Below are positions 9,901 to 20,284 of a stretch of DNA of 64,000 nt, one piece after another. The notes beneath the pieces are model-generated. The model was not told the DNA's origin. It saw only the letters and a list, made by a program, of their open reading frames with translations, and made no database searches. Numbering within the stretch: position 1 is the stretch's first letter; every line of letters begins with the position of its first letter. The stretch is from positions 1,178,001-1,242,000 of the forward strand of contig JAPFFF010000006.1 of assembly GCA_039105265.1 (NCBI GenBank), written 5' to 3'. Position numbers and translations under genes: made by a program. The stretch is from Tritrichomonas musculus. Its lineage: Eukaryota > Parabasalia > Tritrichomonadida > Tritrichomonadidae.

Positions 9901-11497
9901 GCTCCATCACCTCCCAACACTCATAACTGATGAAAAAGAATACTACAATTTGAGAGAGAACATAACGGGAGGATTATCAAATGTACTTCATCGAGTGAAC
10001 ATTAGAGGTCAAACATTAATCAATAAACTCAAATATGATGCCGTTAATGACAGAATCATTAGCTATGACACTTCAAACATAGTTTCACACGTTGCTGGTA
10101 TTGATTTCAATTCATTGTATCCCTCATCATTCAGTTCAGTAAAACATTCATTCAATCCTTATCACGGAGGAATCATGTACATGCCTGGTTCATTTATAAA
10201 ACGATTTGATGTTTATGATGAACAAGGAAACAAGAATGAAAAGGTTCTTAATACTGCAATGAATATCATTCAATCAAAGAAGCGATTTGATGCAAACCCT
10301 GAGTTTATATTCAAAGCTGAAGTCAAATTGAGATGTCCAAAGAATAAAATCAACGATTTGATTAATTTCCCTCCTGTGTTTAGAAATATCAATATAATGA
10401 ATGATGAGCAAACGATTGGAAGCTATATGTACAAATATATGAAAGACAATAAACTGAATTCAGCCGATAAAGAAACAAGAAAGCTGACAATGTTGCTTGA
10501 TACATGCGGAACATTTATGACGTTCTCGAATTACCTTTTATGGTTTTTAATCGACCACGGACTTATTGTTGATGACATTAAGAGCTTAAGTTTATATGAA
10601 GCTCATGACGGATTCAATCAATTTGTTTGTGAGTTTATGAAGAAGCGTCAAGATATATTGTCAGGAAAGGCACACGGGAACGAAAAGTTTTACAAGATTA
10701 GTATGAACGGATCTTACGGATATGACGGTATGAATTCAGAGAACTTCAACAAAGTCAGAATTGTTGATAAAAATAAAGCCTTTCAATTGATTGCATCCGA
10801 TACTTATCGCAATGGATGTAAATTGTCAAATGATTGTTATTTGATACAATCACAACCTCATTCATTCAAATGTAATACATGTCTTCAGGAATCATTTTGG
10901 ACATTAGACAATGCGAAATACTGGTATTTGACTTTCCTTTATGACTTTCTATACAAATGCATTGACATGAATAAGATTCATTTCAACTCGGTCGATACAG
11001 ATAGTCTTTACATGTCTATCGCTGGTGATATGAATAAACCGATTGACCAGTTGTTTGATTACGTCATCAAAGACAAAACATTTTATGACAAACACATTTA
11101 TAGCTTTATGCCAAACCCTGCAATCAATGATGTATATGATGAGAAAAAGATACTCGGATGCTGTGTAGAAAAGTTCGGAGCAAATCAAGTTGCTTTATGT
11201 GCCAAGTGTTATACGATTTGGTCAGATGACAAAACAATTTCATTAAAGCTCAAAGGTGTTTCATTGAAGAAGAACAACATCAAATCAAGTGATTACAAAA
11301 ATGTCATTGAAAAGCAATCAGTAATGAAAGGAAAGAATATAAACCTTCAATTAAATTCACAACTGATGAGTAAAATAACTGTAATCAAAAATGCATTAAC
11401 AGCAGCACATTCAAAAATGTTGGTATTATCAAATCATTGTTGTTGTCCTTATGTCAATGGTTTCACTGCAAAGGATTATTTCATTGAGAATCATTAA
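6911..11497 (+). pseudogene. Protein-primed DNA polymerase B region (young Maverick), broken
   Basis: The replication gene of the young element. The N-terminal part has an acidic Glu-rich stretch and a Cys-rich segment (DNVDDCLCWYRFLACC) seen in large Maverick polymerases. Then come the exonuclease motifs (YDFETME, FGFNSSRFDSN, YNDNDVEMM) and the polymerase motifs A (DFNSLYPSSF), B (KISMNGSYGY) and C (VDTDSLY), in the right order for protein-primed family B enzymes. Cys-pair sequence resembling an HNH/zinc-type fold is visible around the middle of the region. About two breaks interrupt the reading frame, so this copy is best treated as a fossil polymerase. Confidence 0.85.
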
Positions 11498-11552
11498 ACA
11501 ATTAATTTAATGATTTTATTTTAAAAAATCAATTTTTTTATTTTTGTTATAA

Positions 11553-12191
11553 ATGAGTCAACCAACTGAACAAACACAAATTGAAAATGCTGAAGCTGAA
11601 TTTGAACCTTTGAAAGGTTTTGAAAGTGATTATGAAATTCAAACAACTTTCCCTTATAACATCAAGAATAAGAAAACAGGAAAAATAATAGCTGAAGGTG
11701 AATACAGACAAAATGTTTATCCGTGTGTAAACCTAAATAACAAAATATATTATAAACATATTCTTGTAGCAAAGCAATTTATTGAAAACCCTAATAATCT
11801 GCCACAAGTCGACCATAAGAATAGAATCAAAACTGATTATCATCTTGATAATTTACGATTTGTATCAAGTTCAGAGAATAATAAAAATAAATCAAATTAT
11901 AAAGGTATTCAATATGAATTCATTGATGACATACCTGATGATGCAATTGTTATTGATTTCTATGAAACAAAGACAGAAAGGAAAGAATTTGAAGAAAACA
12001 CGTATTATTATTACCATGATGATACTAATAATGAAGACATTTTTTATGCAAAGATTACTGATAATATTTATAAAATTCTTCATATCAATACAAATAAATC
12101 AGGCAATGAATTTATTTCAATGAACGATATAAATAATCAAAAAGTTAGCGTATATATTAATAGATTCAAACATCAACATGATTTGATTTGA
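11553..12191 (+). CDS. HNH homing-type endonuclease (NUMOD4-HNH) in the Maverick
   Basis: 212 residues. The N-terminal segment (residues about 18-60, FEPLKGFESDYEIQ then VNLNNKIYYKHILVAKQFI) resembles the NUMOD4 module found in front of phage and organelle HNH homing endonucleases. The next stretch, VDHKNRIKTDYHLDNLRFVSSSENNKNK, has the HNH core order His/Asn with DNLR and SSxxN typical of this family. The C-terminal 100 residues are acidic and unassigned. The gene directly follows the polymerase region on the same strand and stops 1 nt before the stop of the convergent fibre gene. It may be a free-standing homing endonuclease, or serve in element DNA processing. Confidence 0.75.
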   Translation: MSQPTEQTQIENAEAEFEPLKGFESDYEIQTTFPYNIKNKKTGKIIAEGEYRQNVYPCVNLNNKIYYKHILVAKQFIENPNNLPQVDHKNRIKTDYHLDNLRFVSSSENNKNKSNYKGIQYEFIDDIPDDAIVIDFYETKTERKEFEENTYYYYHDDTNNEDIFYAKITDNIYKILHINTNKSGNEFISMNDINNQKVSVYINRFKHQHDLI

Positions 12192-12192
12192 T

Positions 12193-15100
12193 TTACTCTT
12201 TGAATACAGCTAATGTTCTTTCATCAATGATACTTGTAATGATTCCAACAGTCATACGTTTTATTTTTGATGTTATTGCTGTCTCTCCTGAAAGAACTTT
12301 CAGCTTATTGTCTTCATTATCGATAAACACCTCATCACCGATTGAATAACATGATGAATCATTAACGCGAACCATATAATCACCATGTGAACTAAATGTG
12401 ATACATTTATTTTTGTCATCGATTCTGACACATATACCGACATATTCTTTCCATGTTCCTGATGTCTTGACACTACAAATACAATCAGTTGTATCATCAG
12501 CTGTTGAAGGTATCCATTCATCACCGACATGTTTGTAAACCTTACCTGTCATATACACAGGAGAACCTATAACGAAATCACTAACAGAGTTCATTGATGA
12601 TTCAATCGGTGAGTAATGAGTGATTGTATTTGAACCGTTTGATGTAATTTTACCATTAACATGTAAATTAGAACCAATTATTGTACTTCTTCCTGTTGTA
12701 GAAACTTCATAAGAAAATATATTTGAATTATCAAATAATATTCTATAATAAGCTGAATTACCTTGATTATAATATTGTATTTTTGCACATTTTGCTGAAT
12801 TAAGACCAATAACTATATTTGATTCACATAAATTTGGATTTTCTTGATAAACAAGTAATCCATTAGGTTCTTTACTTCCTATTTCTAATTTACTATAAAA
12901 TAATACAATATTATTATAAAAAGTTGTATTTGTTGTATTCCAGTTTATAAGATTTTCATTACCAACAACTCCTAAAGCTCCTGAATTATCGAAAAAGCTT
13001 AATGTTGCAGCTTCATTTTCAGTTGAACTTCTACCAAATATTAATGAATTTGTAAATGTTGAATCTGTAGTATTCGCATTTAATATTGACAATGTACCTG
13101 TAATAGTTGAATCACCTTCTTTTAAAACACATCGTTCATCACAAGAATCCAAAGATACCTGAAGAGCTTCATTAGCCATAATATTAGTTAAACACATTGA
13201 TGCTTTAGCTGATAATGGTTTATCATCATTATCCATCATTTTCTGTATGACTTCTTCTGGTAATTGTTCCTTTGGGTTCAATTGCAACTCACTATTTTTG
13301 AGAATATATTCATTTAAATCTTTATGAAGTAATAGTTTATCTTCAGGAATAACTTTAAATGCAGAGTCAATGATTACAGAACCAATAGCGGGAATTCCAG
13401 AATGCACACCGTAAAGAATTCCATTGATATCATCCCAAGCAATCACGACATCTGGTTCTCTACTGAGATACATCATGTGCCAATTATAATTACCTGGATT
13501 ATCAACGGAATCAATGTTCTTAATGATTTCATCGGTTTTGAATATGATATCAATATCTTGAATTACTTCAGGTAAATTAGCTTGTGAAAGCATCTTACCA
13601 ACCAATTTACTACCTTCACAGAATTCAATATGAGCGGTTTGTTTAGCTTCTATATCACCAGAATCAATGATTTCATCTTTATATTCAACTGTTAATGGAA
13701 TATATTTTGCAGAATATGTCAAATCGTTTTTCTTTCGATATTCACCAAGATTATTATCACATTCACTTTTCAAAGCATATTTACCTTCTGCAACTGTTTT
13801 CGTTTCATACTTATCTAATTCATAAGCCAATTCATCCTCATCAACAAACTTCTCATCAGCTTGTGCGCTTGTATAATACGCTGTTAAGTCAACAGGTTCA
13901 GGTATTTCACTCTTCAAAGCTAATTCATCATTTGTTTCTGCTAATGTTATTGTTATCGGAAGGTATTGATATTTATCATAAATTGCTCCAGTAAATTCAT
14001 CCCACACTAATTCAAAATACTCCCCTTCACTTTCAAATCCTTCAGCTTCATGTTGTTTAACGTTATATTCATCATCAGCATATAATTCATTTGTCTTAAA
14101 TCTGATATCAAAATGGAATATATTACTACTATTGTCTAATTTATAACCAACCAAATGTGTTCCTTCTTTGAACGGTAAAACGTGAGATGTATCCATTCCG
14201 TTTTCTTCATATTCTTCTGGTACTGGACCTATATTAGGAAACATATATGTCTTGATTTCAATTGTGTATTCAGTTGATACATTCAAATTATCTCTCGTGA
14301 TGTAATTCTTCAAATCATCTTTTGGAACATATCGTTCGGCACAATCATCCAAAGCCGATTGAAAACCTTCATTAACTGCTATACTTGTTAAACACATTGA
14401 TGCTTGAGCTGATAATGGTTTATCATCTTCAGCCATCAATTTCTGAAACATTTCGTCGGGTAATAGTTCTTTTATGTTCAATTGCAACTCACTATTTTTG
14501 AGTACTTCCGGAATATCTGTCTTCATTGCATATCCTTTCAGTGTTTCATTCAATGTTGATTCATTGACCAAATCTGTTGGTATATCTGTTTTATTGGTCA
14601 TAACATGCTCTACATATTTATACACAAATTCTCTTGTTAATTTAGCTGATAATACGTTTTTATCAAAAGAACGAATATATATATTATGTAGAAATTTTTC
14701 AACATCATCATTATCAACTGTTGCTGTTTTAACAATCAATTTATTATCCTTGGTATATTCAAAAAAATCAGAAAGAACATACAAACATAAATTAGCCGAT
14801 AATACATTGTTATCATTAGCAATTTCGCCTATATGTTGAAGAAATGTTGGAGCATCTTTATTATATTCTTTTTCATATGTAAGTATTTCAATATTATTGT
14901 TGTTTGTTAAATCGCTCTTCAAAGCATATTTACCTTCAGCGACTGTTTTCGTTTCATACTTATCTAATTCATAAGCCAATTCATCCTCATCAACAAACTT
15001 CTCATCAGCTTGTGCGCTTGTATAATACGGTGTCAAGTCAACTGGTTCTGGTATATCTGTCTTCAATGCATATCCTTTTAATGCTTCATTTATTTTTGTC

Positions 15101-15360
15101 GTCAATGATTCTTCATTAATCAAGTCATCAGGAATATCAGTTGATAAAGCATAATTGTTGATAACATAATCACGCAATCCGTTAACAGCTTCATTCAATT
15201 GTTCCTTAGTGATTCCATTTCCGTTTGAAATCCCTACGTTTCCGTTCGATGTATCACCTTTGATAACATAATTATCGACATATCTTTTAATGTATTCGTT
15301 AATCAATCCGTCAATAGTATTTGTTTTTGTTATGTGTCCGCTCTGCTCAATCGTAAACAT
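12193..15360 (-). CDS. Long phage-tail-fibre-like protein of the Maverick, 1055 aa
   Basis: The largest open frame of the young element. It is built of repeated fibre-type units: YALKTDIP/YALSTDIP/YAMKTDIP turns recur, and one block (VDLTxYYTSAQADEKFVDED onward) appears twice almost unchanged, around 14920-15050 and 13780-13910. A second block (LKNSELQLN onward, with DDKPLSAxASMCLT) also appears twice, around 14340-14500 and 13140-13300. The C-terminal 300 residues are Gly/Ser/Asn-rich and beta-strand-like and end in a compact domain. This design resembles trimeric bacteriophage tail fibres. A virion spike for host attachment is the best inference. It is divergent from the next gene, with 22 nt between starts. 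Confidence 0.7.
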   Translation of the reverse strand: MFTIEQSGHITKTNTIDGLINEYIKRYVDNYVIKGDTSNGNVGISNGNGITKEQLNEAVNGLRDYVINNYALSTDIPDDLINEESLTTKINEALKGYALKTDIPEPVDLTPYYTSAQADEKFVDEDELAYELDKYETKTVAEGKYALKSDLTNNNNIEILTYEKEYNKDAPTFLQHIGEIANDNNVLSANLCLYVLSDFFEYTKDNKLIVKTATVDNDDVEKFLHNIYIRSFDKNVLSAKLTREFVYKYVEHVMTNKTDIPTDLVNESTLNETLKGYAMKTDIPEVLKNSELQLNIKELLPDEMFQKLMAEDDKPLSAQASMCLTSIAVNEGFQSALDDCAERYVPKDDLKNYITRDNLNVSTEYTIEIKTYMFPNIGPVPEEYEENGMDTSHVLPFKEGTHLVGYKLDNSSNIFHFDIRFKTNELYADDEYNVKQHEAEGFESEGEYFELVWDEFTGAIYDKYQYLPITITLAETNDELALKSEIPEPVDLTAYYTSAQADEKFVDEDELAYELDKYETKTVAEGKYALKSECDNNLGEYRKKNDLTYSAKYIPLTVEYKDEIIDSGDIEAKQTAHIEFCEGSKLVGKMLSQANLPEVIQDIDIIFKTDEIIKNIDSVDNPGNYNWHMMYLSREPDVVIAWDDINGILYGVHSGIPAIGSVIIDSAFKVIPEDKLLLHKDLNEYILKNSELQLNPKEQLPEEVIQKMMDNDDKPLSAKASMCLTNIMANEALQVSLDSCDERCVLKEGDSTITGTLSILNANTTDSTFTNSLIFGRSSTENEAATLSFFDNSGALGVVGNENLINWNTTNTTFYNNIVLFYSKLEIGSKEPNGLLVYQENPNLCESNIVIGLNSAKCAKIQYYNQGNSAYYRILFDNSNIFSYEVSTTGRSTIIGSNLHVNGKITSNGSNTITHYSPIESSMNSVSDFVIGSPVYMTGKVYKHVGDEWIPSTADDTTDCICSVKTSGTWKEYVGICVRIDDKNKCITFSSHGDYMVRVNDSSCYSIGDEVFIDNEDNKLKVLSGETAITSKIKRMTVGIITSIIDERTLAVFKE

Positions 15361-15382
15361 TCAATTTATTAGAAACTAAACA

Positions 15383-17677
15383 ATGTCAAAACAAGATAAA
15401 AATAATTCATCTGATAGCTTTGAATTAGATTTGAGTAATATTGATGATGAAACTATATTTGATAGTGAGGTATCTAAACCTGATGATGATGAAGAACTAG
15501 AGGACCCGATAGATTATTTTAAGAACACGTTTCTCAGTACATACAAACTAGAACACCCCAATGATTTAATTAATTTGTTGTATCAAATACAAAACAATGA
15601 ATATACAGGAAGAAGTGTGGGAAAGATTCGTGAAATGAAAGTCAAGTTTCGTCGATTTGTTTCATTGATGAACAAAATCAATGCAGGTATTAAAAGTAAA
15701 GGCAATCGATTCCTTAGTTTAAAAGAGTACACAACAGATAAAAAAAGTCTTGATATCATTATCAATTACTTCAATATTGTTGTCAACGATGATTTAAATT
15801 ATAGCTCTGACGGTTTTCGTTCATCACCCATCAAACCACCGAGAAAGAGTCAAACACCACAAACCACCAAAGGAAGAAGAAAGAGAACAAGCATACATGA
15901 ACCAACACTTGATACTAATAAACGAAGAACACCAAGAAGAAAACGCATAACTCCGAGTGATTCTGATGAAAATGACTCGACAATACAATTGCCTAAAGAC
16001 AGTGAAGATTCATTACTTAATATAACATTAAGCGAATCAGATTCTGAGTCATTAATATTGAAAAACGATGATTTATCTGATTCTTTTATTGAACCATCAA
16101 AGGAACACAATAAAAATAATTTTTCAACTAATAAAATGGCAGACGACAACAACAATAATAACGGACCTCTTCAATCATTATATGATGATGAATTAGATGA
16201 TTGGCATGATGATGATGAAGCAGCAACCGAAGCATACAGATATACAAAAACACCTGCAAAACAACCATACAAATATGATGATGATGAAGAAGAAGCACAA
16301 GAAATTAAATCACCTTTTGCAAGGAAATACAAAGGATATGCAGAAGATAACAAAGCAGATGATGAAATACTTGATGAATTAATAAGAAATGCAAAGCAAC
16401 CCTCAAAGAATACTCGCGGACGTCGTGATAAAAAAGATATGCCTCTTGTTAACTCAACATTAAAGGATTCATTTGACAAGCTTGAAATACCTCGGGTTGG
16501 TGGTAATATATCCTATTACAGAGATAAATTTATTGATATGATTATTAACGGAAACTTCAGAATCAAATACATTCCGAATGCAGCTTGTCGTGATACAGCT
16601 ATTGAATACTGTAAGAATTCAGTTGATAAAGACGGTAAACCAAGATATCGTTTATTACCAGAAAATGCCAAAGACCCGTTAGGAAACTCAATAACAGACT
16701 TGAACGGTGATAAAGTTGATGATGTTGTTTTAATTGATAGGAACGGTAATCCTTCAATCATTAACGGATACAAGCTTGTATTTGCTTCTCCTTACAAGAA
16801 AGTTTGGAAATCTGTTATTAAAACAAAACAAGAAAGAAAAGAAATGCCGTTCAATAAATGGATTCAATCATTATTTGATAAAGATATCAAGAAAATTGAT
16901 TGGGATGCTGGTCAATACAAATTAACAAAGGGAAAAGAAATGCAAGAGCTAGAAAATTTTTACGGTCCTATGGGTCTGGGAAAAGCAAGAGTCAGCAAAC
17001 GTATTACACCAAGTTCTTATTGGTCATCAATCTTTTCTAAAGTCTGGAAAGTGTATTGGAATGACGAACAATTCTTTGTATTATCTCCTTTGAAGAAACT
17101 CATCAATTACCTTGCTGTATCAAATATGTTATTTGCTTATCTCTTTGATGCTCCTTTCAAAGAACTCATTCAAGACAATAAGTTCAATGGAAAGATATTA
17201 ACATATGAACAATGGACATATTGGAAACAACAGAACAATAAAGAATATGTTTCAGTATTAGGAAAGAATGTTCAATCATATGTTGAGAAGATTATTGATA
17301 AAGCTATTGATATCACATCAGGAGAATTAAAGGCTGAACCAAGTAATTGGGGTAAACAATTTACTGAATTAATGCATTACATTGATTATGTTGTCTTTGG
17401 TGTTGGTTTCAATGTTGATGTAAGTAAGCAAGAAGGATATAACAGGTTGAAACGAAATGCAGAAGGAATTAAAGAAGCATCGCCAGAAGATATTAAGAAC
17501 GTTAAAGATAATTTCATTAAACGAATCACCGCAGCAATAGAAAGAGATATATATCCAAATTGTGGATACACAGCATTCAAAGCACAACTCAAAGAAAGTA
17601 AATTGCAGAACAAAAATAAATATGATAATTTTGCTGTTAATCTTAAACCATTACATCAAAGAATGAATAATGAATAA
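15383..17677 (+). CDS. Large Maverick protein, 764 aa, basic and acidic N-terminal region
   Basis: Residues 1-60 are acidic. Residues about 150-195 hold a strongly basic segment (RRKRTSIHEP, KRRTPRRKRI) that could be a nuclear signal or bind DNA. An acidic Ser/Asp region follows, then a folded C-terminal 400 residues with a calcium-loop-like sequence (DLNGDKVDDVVLIDRNG). No family was recognised. Its stop abuts the stop of the convergent 372-aa gene. It could be a virion core or terminal-type protein, but the sequence alone does not decide. Confidence 0.55.
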   Translation: MSKQDKNNSSDSFELDLSNIDDETIFDSEVSKPDDDEELEDPIDYFKNTFLSTYKLEHPNDLINLLYQIQNNEYTGRSVGKIREMKVKFRRFVSLMNKINAGIKSKGNRFLSLKEYTTDKKSLDIIINYFNIVVNDDLNYSSDGFRSSPIKPPRKSQTPQTTKGRRKRTSIHEPTLDTNKRRTPRRKRITPSDSDENDSTIQLPKDSEDSLLNITLSESDSESLILKNDDLSDSFIEPSKEHNKNNFSTNKMADDNNNNNGPLQSLYDDELDDWHDDDEAATEAYRYTKTPAKQPYKYDDDEEEAQEIKSPFARKYKGYAEDNKADDEILDELIRNAKQPSKNTRGRRDKKDMPLVNSTLKDSFDKLEIPRVGGNISYYRDKFIDMIINGNFRIKYIPNAACRDTAIEYCKNSVDKDGKPRYRLLPENAKDPLGNSITDLNGDKVDDVVLIDRNGNPSIINGYKLVFASPYKKVWKSVIKTKQERKEMPFNKWIQSLFDKDIKKIDWDAGQYKLTKGKEMQELENFYGPMGLGKARVSKRITPSSYWSSIFSKVWKVYWNDEQFFVLSPLKKLINYLAVSNMLFAYLFDAPFKELIQDNKFNGKILTYEQWTYWKQQNNKEYVSVLGKNVQSYVEKIIDKAIDITSGELKAEPSNWGKQFTELMHYIDYVVFGVGFNVDVSKQEGYNRLKRNAEGIKEASPEDIKNVKDNFIKRITAAIERDIYPNCGYTAFKAQLKESKLQNKNKYDNFAVNLKPLHQRMNNE

Positions 17678-18796
17678 TTAATTTAAATCAAAACCTCCAT
17701 TATTGTTATTATTATTATTATTATTTTTGTCATTTGGGTCTGAAACGATTCTAAAACTATAACGTTTTGTTGATTGTGGTTGTTGCTTCTGGTCTTGCTG
17801 ATTATCAAGTGAAGTTGACAAGTCTTCAAAAGTATCATTATTTATGTTTTGTTGTCGTTCAGAATAATTTGATGTCTTATTAGGATTTGGTGTTTCAAAA
17901 TAAAAGCCTTGTGATTGATTTTGATTTCTTACATGCCAATCGTCTTCAATTTCCATAGGTTCATAGCTTGTTGGATAATTTGGTTTTGTACTTATGGCTG
18001 ATGCTGAAAAATGAACTTTGTTATCATTTTCTTTTGATTTATGCTTTCTTGGTGGATTGGGAGTTAATGATTTAATATTTTCTGTTGTTTCATTTGCTGT
18101 TGTTTCGTTATCGGGTTTTATATTTGGTTTGAATATAGGATATTCAGTGAATATAGTATCATTTCGAAAACCTAAATGTGCAGGTTTCTTCGGTTTATAA
18201 TTCGTATTTTGATTTAAATCGTTCATTGTTTGTATTCTAATATCATTGGTGTCAGAACCTGGTTCTGTGTTATCATAGAAATCAATTATCGGTATTAAGT
18301 TTGGATTATCATAAACGGTGAATGATATATATGTTTTATTTGCATTAGGATTATAACCTGTATCAGCTGCAGTAATTATATTATTAAATGCATTCATGAA
18401 TACCTCATAAGTAAAAGCGAAATTTACTCTATTAAAATAAGCTTCACCATCATATTCTACATAATAATTTGTTATATCTTTAGGTGTGTTATCATTTAAT
18501 AATACAAATACAGGTTCTTGAAATCCTGGTAGTATCTTTCGTATAAATATGTATGACGGACTATAAATTCCATCACCAATTAAATATAACATCCATGCAG
18601 GTCTAGTCGTTAATGTTGTACCTTTATAAATACTTTGAACTTGCCTCGGAAATGTAAAAGTTGATGGAAAAATATAAATTGACCTTGATTCAGTAGTCGT
18701 AATCATAGCAAATGCAATCGGTGCTACACCATTAATTTTATAATTACTCATATCAGCCAATTGATTCGGATTTAAATAAAATACATGAGAATCCAT
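17678..18796 (-). CDS. Maverick protein, 372 aa, candidate minor capsid
   Basis: The N-terminal 200 residues alternate short hydrophobic strands and turns and look like a beta-rich fold. The rest is low-complexity, rich in Asn, Gln, Pro and Ser, and ends with a poly-Asn run encoded by an ATT/AAT repeat at about 17700-17730. It is in the same minus-strand block as the integrase and major capsid genes. Mavericks carry a single-jelly-roll minor capsid (penton) of about this size near the capsid gene, so that is the candidate role; no motif proves it. Confidence 0.4.
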   Translation of the reverse strand: MDSHVFYLNPNQLADMSNYKINGVAPIAFAMITTTESRSIYIFPSTFTFPRQVQSIYKGTTLTTRPAWMLYLIGDGIYSPSYIFIRKILPGFQEPVFVLLNDNTPKDITNYYVEYDGEAYFNRVNFAFTYEVFMNAFNNIITAADTGYNPNANKTYISFTVYDNPNLIPIIDFYDNTEPGSDTNDIRIQTMNDLNQNTNYKPKKPAHLGFRNDTIFTEYPIFKPNIKPDNETTANETTENIKSLTPNPPRKHKSKENDNKVHFSASAISTKPNYPTSYEPMEIEDDWHVRNQNQSQGFYFETPNPNKTSNYSERQQNINNDTFEDLSTSLDNQQDQKQQPQSTKRYSFRIVSDPNDKNNNNNNNNNGGFDLN

Positions 18797-18848
18797 TTTG
18801 AATAGTCATTAATAAATCAAAAGACAACTGAATATAAATGATTCAGGT

Positions 18849-19160
18849 TCAATAACGTTTCCTTTCATGTCTGTGAACCATAACCTGATATTCTTTTTTT
18901 GTGTTGTTCAGACATTCATATTTACGGTATTTGGTTTGTCGTCTGTTAGCAAGCATAATGAAATGGTCGCAGAAAGGCATGAATTCAACTATATCTGAAT
19001 GAACCATCAAATCACCGACAATATGTTGATTGACAACAGCCCCGCAATACTGAACAACAATATACTTCTTGTTGCGACTATAAACGAAATCATCAGGAAG
19101 ATTAAAATCTTTTGATTGTGTGTGATAGTATCGTTTTGTGATTGGTTGTTTAGCTTTCAT
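18849..19160 (-). CDS. Small Maverick protein, 103 aa
   Basis: A basic, beta-rich small protein with a His/Cys-containing core (YCGAVVNQHIVGD then FMPFCDHFIM). Its start overlaps the 3' end of the integrase gene by 11 bases, which suggests co-expression. No family recognised. Confidence 0.5.
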   Translation of the reverse strand: MKAKQPITKRYYHTQSKDFNLPDDFVYSRNKKYIVVQYCGAVVNQHIVGDLMVHSDIVEFMPFCDHFIMLANRRQTKYRKYECLNNTKKEYQVMVHRHERKRY

Positions 19161-20226
19161 TTTGCGTTTTATAAGTCAAAAAGAATACTTTATAATCATC
19201 ATTCAAAGCATCTATTGATGAACAAACATATTTTGTGTACATGATTGGAACTGTTATTATTGTTTTGTTCTTCAGTGTTTTGTTAGTTTGACGCAAAGGA
19301 TTTAATAGTTTACATTTAACGTTTCCTGATTCATAACAAATGAATTCAGCAAGTTCATTGAACACTCTTCTTCGCTTTTCATGTTTCTTTTCTGTTTTTC
19401 CGTAATCGGTGTGAATGAGTATTATATTTTTGGGTTTATATGACAGAAGACCTTTAAATCGTTGTTTTTGTTGAATCTCTTTCAATTGCATTGATTTGGC
19501 TCTAATGTATTGCCATTCAAGGTCGCGGTCATCTTGCATCTGTTGAGGTGTTAGATAAATGTATTTTGATTGTCGTTTGTCAAGGTATTCATCAGTTTCT
19601 TCGTCAAATGACGTGTATAAAGGATTCAATAAGCGAAGAGATGAATGAGGAGTGTTATTGTACCATTCAACCGTTTGTTGTATCAATACATTGTTTGTCA
19701 TTCGTTGTTGTGATTCACCGAAAGCATTTCGTAATGTTCTGATTACGGCATCAACACATTTATGTGCATTCGTGAAAGGTGAATCATCAATGATTAACTT
19801 TATTTTGTTTGGTGCTTTGACTTTAATTGACGGTTTGTTTGTTTGATATAGCTCTTCACCGTTGCAATAGTCTTTGAATGTATTTGATATAAAAGCCTTT
19901 TCACCATCACATTTAATTGTTTCAATTCTGATATTCCTTTTATTGACTAGTTTATCAATTACTTTGATTACATAAAACACAGATTTGTAATCAATTGGTT
20001 CAACAATTAAGTATTTGGTGTTTACATTGATAAGAACAAGATAAGCTTTGTTTAACGCAAACATTATATCCATTTCCCAACAATGAGGCTCAAATGAGAA
20101 GTCAGGTTTTGATAGTTTCTTTACTGTTTTCAATTGGTAATCCTTAATATAGGGCTCAGTTTTAATGTTTGTGTCTTTGATGTACTTGTATTTAGATTTG
20201 AAAGGATAGTTGATTGATTCATTCAT
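19150..20226 (-). CDS. Maverick integrase (rve family)
   Basis: 358 residues. The retroviral-type integrase core lies at about residues 45-200: a WEMDIM strand, a KCDGEKAF strand and a VDAVIRTLRNAFGE helix, followed by WYNNTPHSS, a hallmark of Maverick and retroelement integrases. The C-terminal part (about 250-358) has strand-rich sequence that could be a chromodomain- or SH3-like module. The enzyme joins element ends to target DNA. It reads toward the fibre gene within a minus-strand block with the capsid gene upstream (58 nt gap). Confidence 0.8.
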   Translation of the reverse strand: MNESINYPFKSKYKYIKDTNIKTEPYIKDYQLKTVKKLSKPDFSFEPHCWEMDIMFALNKAYLVLINVNTKYLIVEPIDYKSVFYVIKVIDKLVNKRNIRIETIKCDGEKAFISNTFKDYCNGEELYQTNKPSIKVKAPNKIKLIIDDSPFTNAHKCVDAVIRTLRNAFGESQQRMTNNVLIQQTVEWYNNTPHSSLRLLNPLYTSFDEETDEYLDKRQSKYIYLTPQQMQDDRDLEWQYIRAKSMQLKEIQQKQRFKGLLSYKPKNIILIHTDYGKTEKKHEKRRRVFNELAEFICYESGNVKCKLLNPLRQTNKTLKNKTIITVPIMYTKYVCSSIDALNDDYKVFFLTYKTQNES

Positions 20227-20284
20227 TTGAATCGCAAAAATAAAGATATTATTTATTGACGATTATTTAATGAAATCAATTCAT

